Part shown: piece by piece, positions 63,778-64,000 of the stretch
Layout of the letters: the number at the start of each line of letters is the position of its first letter
Numbering within the stretch: the stretch's first letter is position 1
DNA from: AB-137-C09 sp964645625
Lineage (GTDB): Bacteria > Pseudomonadota > Zetaproteobacteria > Mariprofundales > Mariprofundaceae
Direction: 5' to 3'
DNA: 64,000 nt
Assembly: GCA_964645625.1 (NCBI GenBank)
Contig: CAZYAI010000004.1
Span: 42,077 to 106,076 of the forward strand
Position numbers and translations under genes: made by a program
The notes under the pieces: model-generated
Database searches by the model: none
What the model saw: only the letters and a program-made list of their open reading frames with translations
What the model was told of the DNA's origin: nothing

Positions 63778-63949
63778 TGATTACTGGTATCACAACGATC
63801 ACCTCGGCACGCCGCAAGCGATGACCGACAACACAGGGCAAATCGTCTGGACAATGAGCCAAACCCCATTCGGCATCACCACCATCAACGAAGACCCAGA
63901 TGGCAACGGCGTGAAGGTAAGCAACAACTTCCGCTTCCCTGGTCAATAA
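63776..63949 (+). pseudogene. Rhs/YD-repeat core fragment
   Basis: The frame reads DYWYHNDHLGTPQAMTDN, then TGQIVWTMSQTPFG, then NNFRFPGQ and a stop. This is the highly conserved C-terminal core segment of Rhs proteins (YHxDHLGTP ... G.VVW ... PFG ... N.RFPGQ). It has no start codon, runs out of palindrome copy 2, and its TAA is the start of palindrome copy 3. It is a detached fragment of about 57 codons. Confidence 0.85.
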
Positions 63950-64000
63950 AGGGGTCAGGCTTGAAAACTTGAACTTTTATGCTGTTTTTTTCAACTATTC
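63948..64000. repeat. GGGGTCAGGC-type palindromic repeat, copy 3 (cut by window edge)
   Basis: AAAGGGGTCAGGCTTGAAAA, the T-rich loop and TTCAACTATTC are seen; the right arm is beyond the window. It matches copy 2 except for two or three bases. Confidence 0.8.

Overview
The window is about 64 kb of a chromosome of roughly mid-40s percent GC from a Gram-negative proteobacterium. Most genes are housekeeping genes in tightly packed operons with 1-20 base overlaps. Traits that point to lineage are: a regulatory phosphotransferase block (long-form HPF, EIIA-Ntr, HPr kinase, RapZ, EIIA-Man, HPr, EI) with no sugar permease; System II cytochrome c maturation (ResB/CcsA plus CcdA); a di-heme cytochrome c4; a delta-class carbonic anhydrase; and three adjacent PilT/PilU-type ATPases. 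I favour a Zetaproteobacteria-like (Mariprofundus/Ghiorsea-type) or related gammaproteobacterial chemolithotroph. This is inference from gene content, not a database match.

Layout. 1-1400: end of an LpxR-like gene, tRNA-Ile(CAU), grxD. 1.7-6.9 kb: hpf-ptsN-hprK-rapZ-manX-ptsH-ptsI, a signalling phosphorelay. 6.9-9.7 kb: radical SAM protein, gmhB, DUF3467 protein, MYG1-family protein. 9.7-21.4 kb (minus strand): a surface polysaccharide cluster. It holds a UDP-L-amino-deoxysugar pathway (FnlA-type dehydratase/epimerase, RmlD-type reductase, WecB-type epimerase), four glycosyltransferases including a GT11 fucosyltransferase, three methyltransferase-like proteins and a Wzx flippase. No Wzy polymerase or priming transferase is seen. 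21.4-22.7 kb is a decayed stretch with nested inverted repeats and wrecked nucleotidyltransferase genes. 22.7-28.8 kb: glk-like ROK kinase, glgA, cysteine desulfurase, iscR, dnaA, apt. 28.8-34.7 kb: an NlpD-like six-LysM protein, DedA-type protein, pcm, tRNA-Pro(GGG), MerR regulator, ihfA, roadblock-like protein, msrA, P-II, LMW phosphatase. 34.7-45.8 kb: tsaB, galU, ccsA, resB, holB, tmk, dut, coaBC, bcp, an alanine symporter, cytochrome c4 and a 45-residue membrane protein. 45.9-50.7 kb: a small membrane protein, three PilT/PilU ATPases, apbE. 50.9-57.2 kb (plus strand): a cyclic-nucleotide-binding patatin phospholipase, then a three-gene signalling unit (PAS-GGDEF-EAL protein, histidine-kinase-like protein without its histidine, NarL-type regulator whose phosphoacceptor Asp is Glu). 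57.2-63.2 kb: TauE-type exporter, ccdA, HNH protein, delta-carbonic anhydrase, argG, EamA transporter. 63.2-64 kb: palindromic GGGGTCAGGC repeats enclosing an Rhs fragment and two orphan small genes.

The most unusual material is (i) the degenerate signalling trio at 53.75-57.18 kb, in which the EAL active site, the kinase H-box and the receiver Asp have all changed; (ii) a family of roughly 66-70 bp structured intergenic repeats near both tRNA genes, galU, argG and the GGDEF gene; (iii) several MITE-like palindromes, one type present twice; and (iv) the Rhs debris between palindromes at the right edge. No CRISPR array, prophage or intact insertion sequence is seen.
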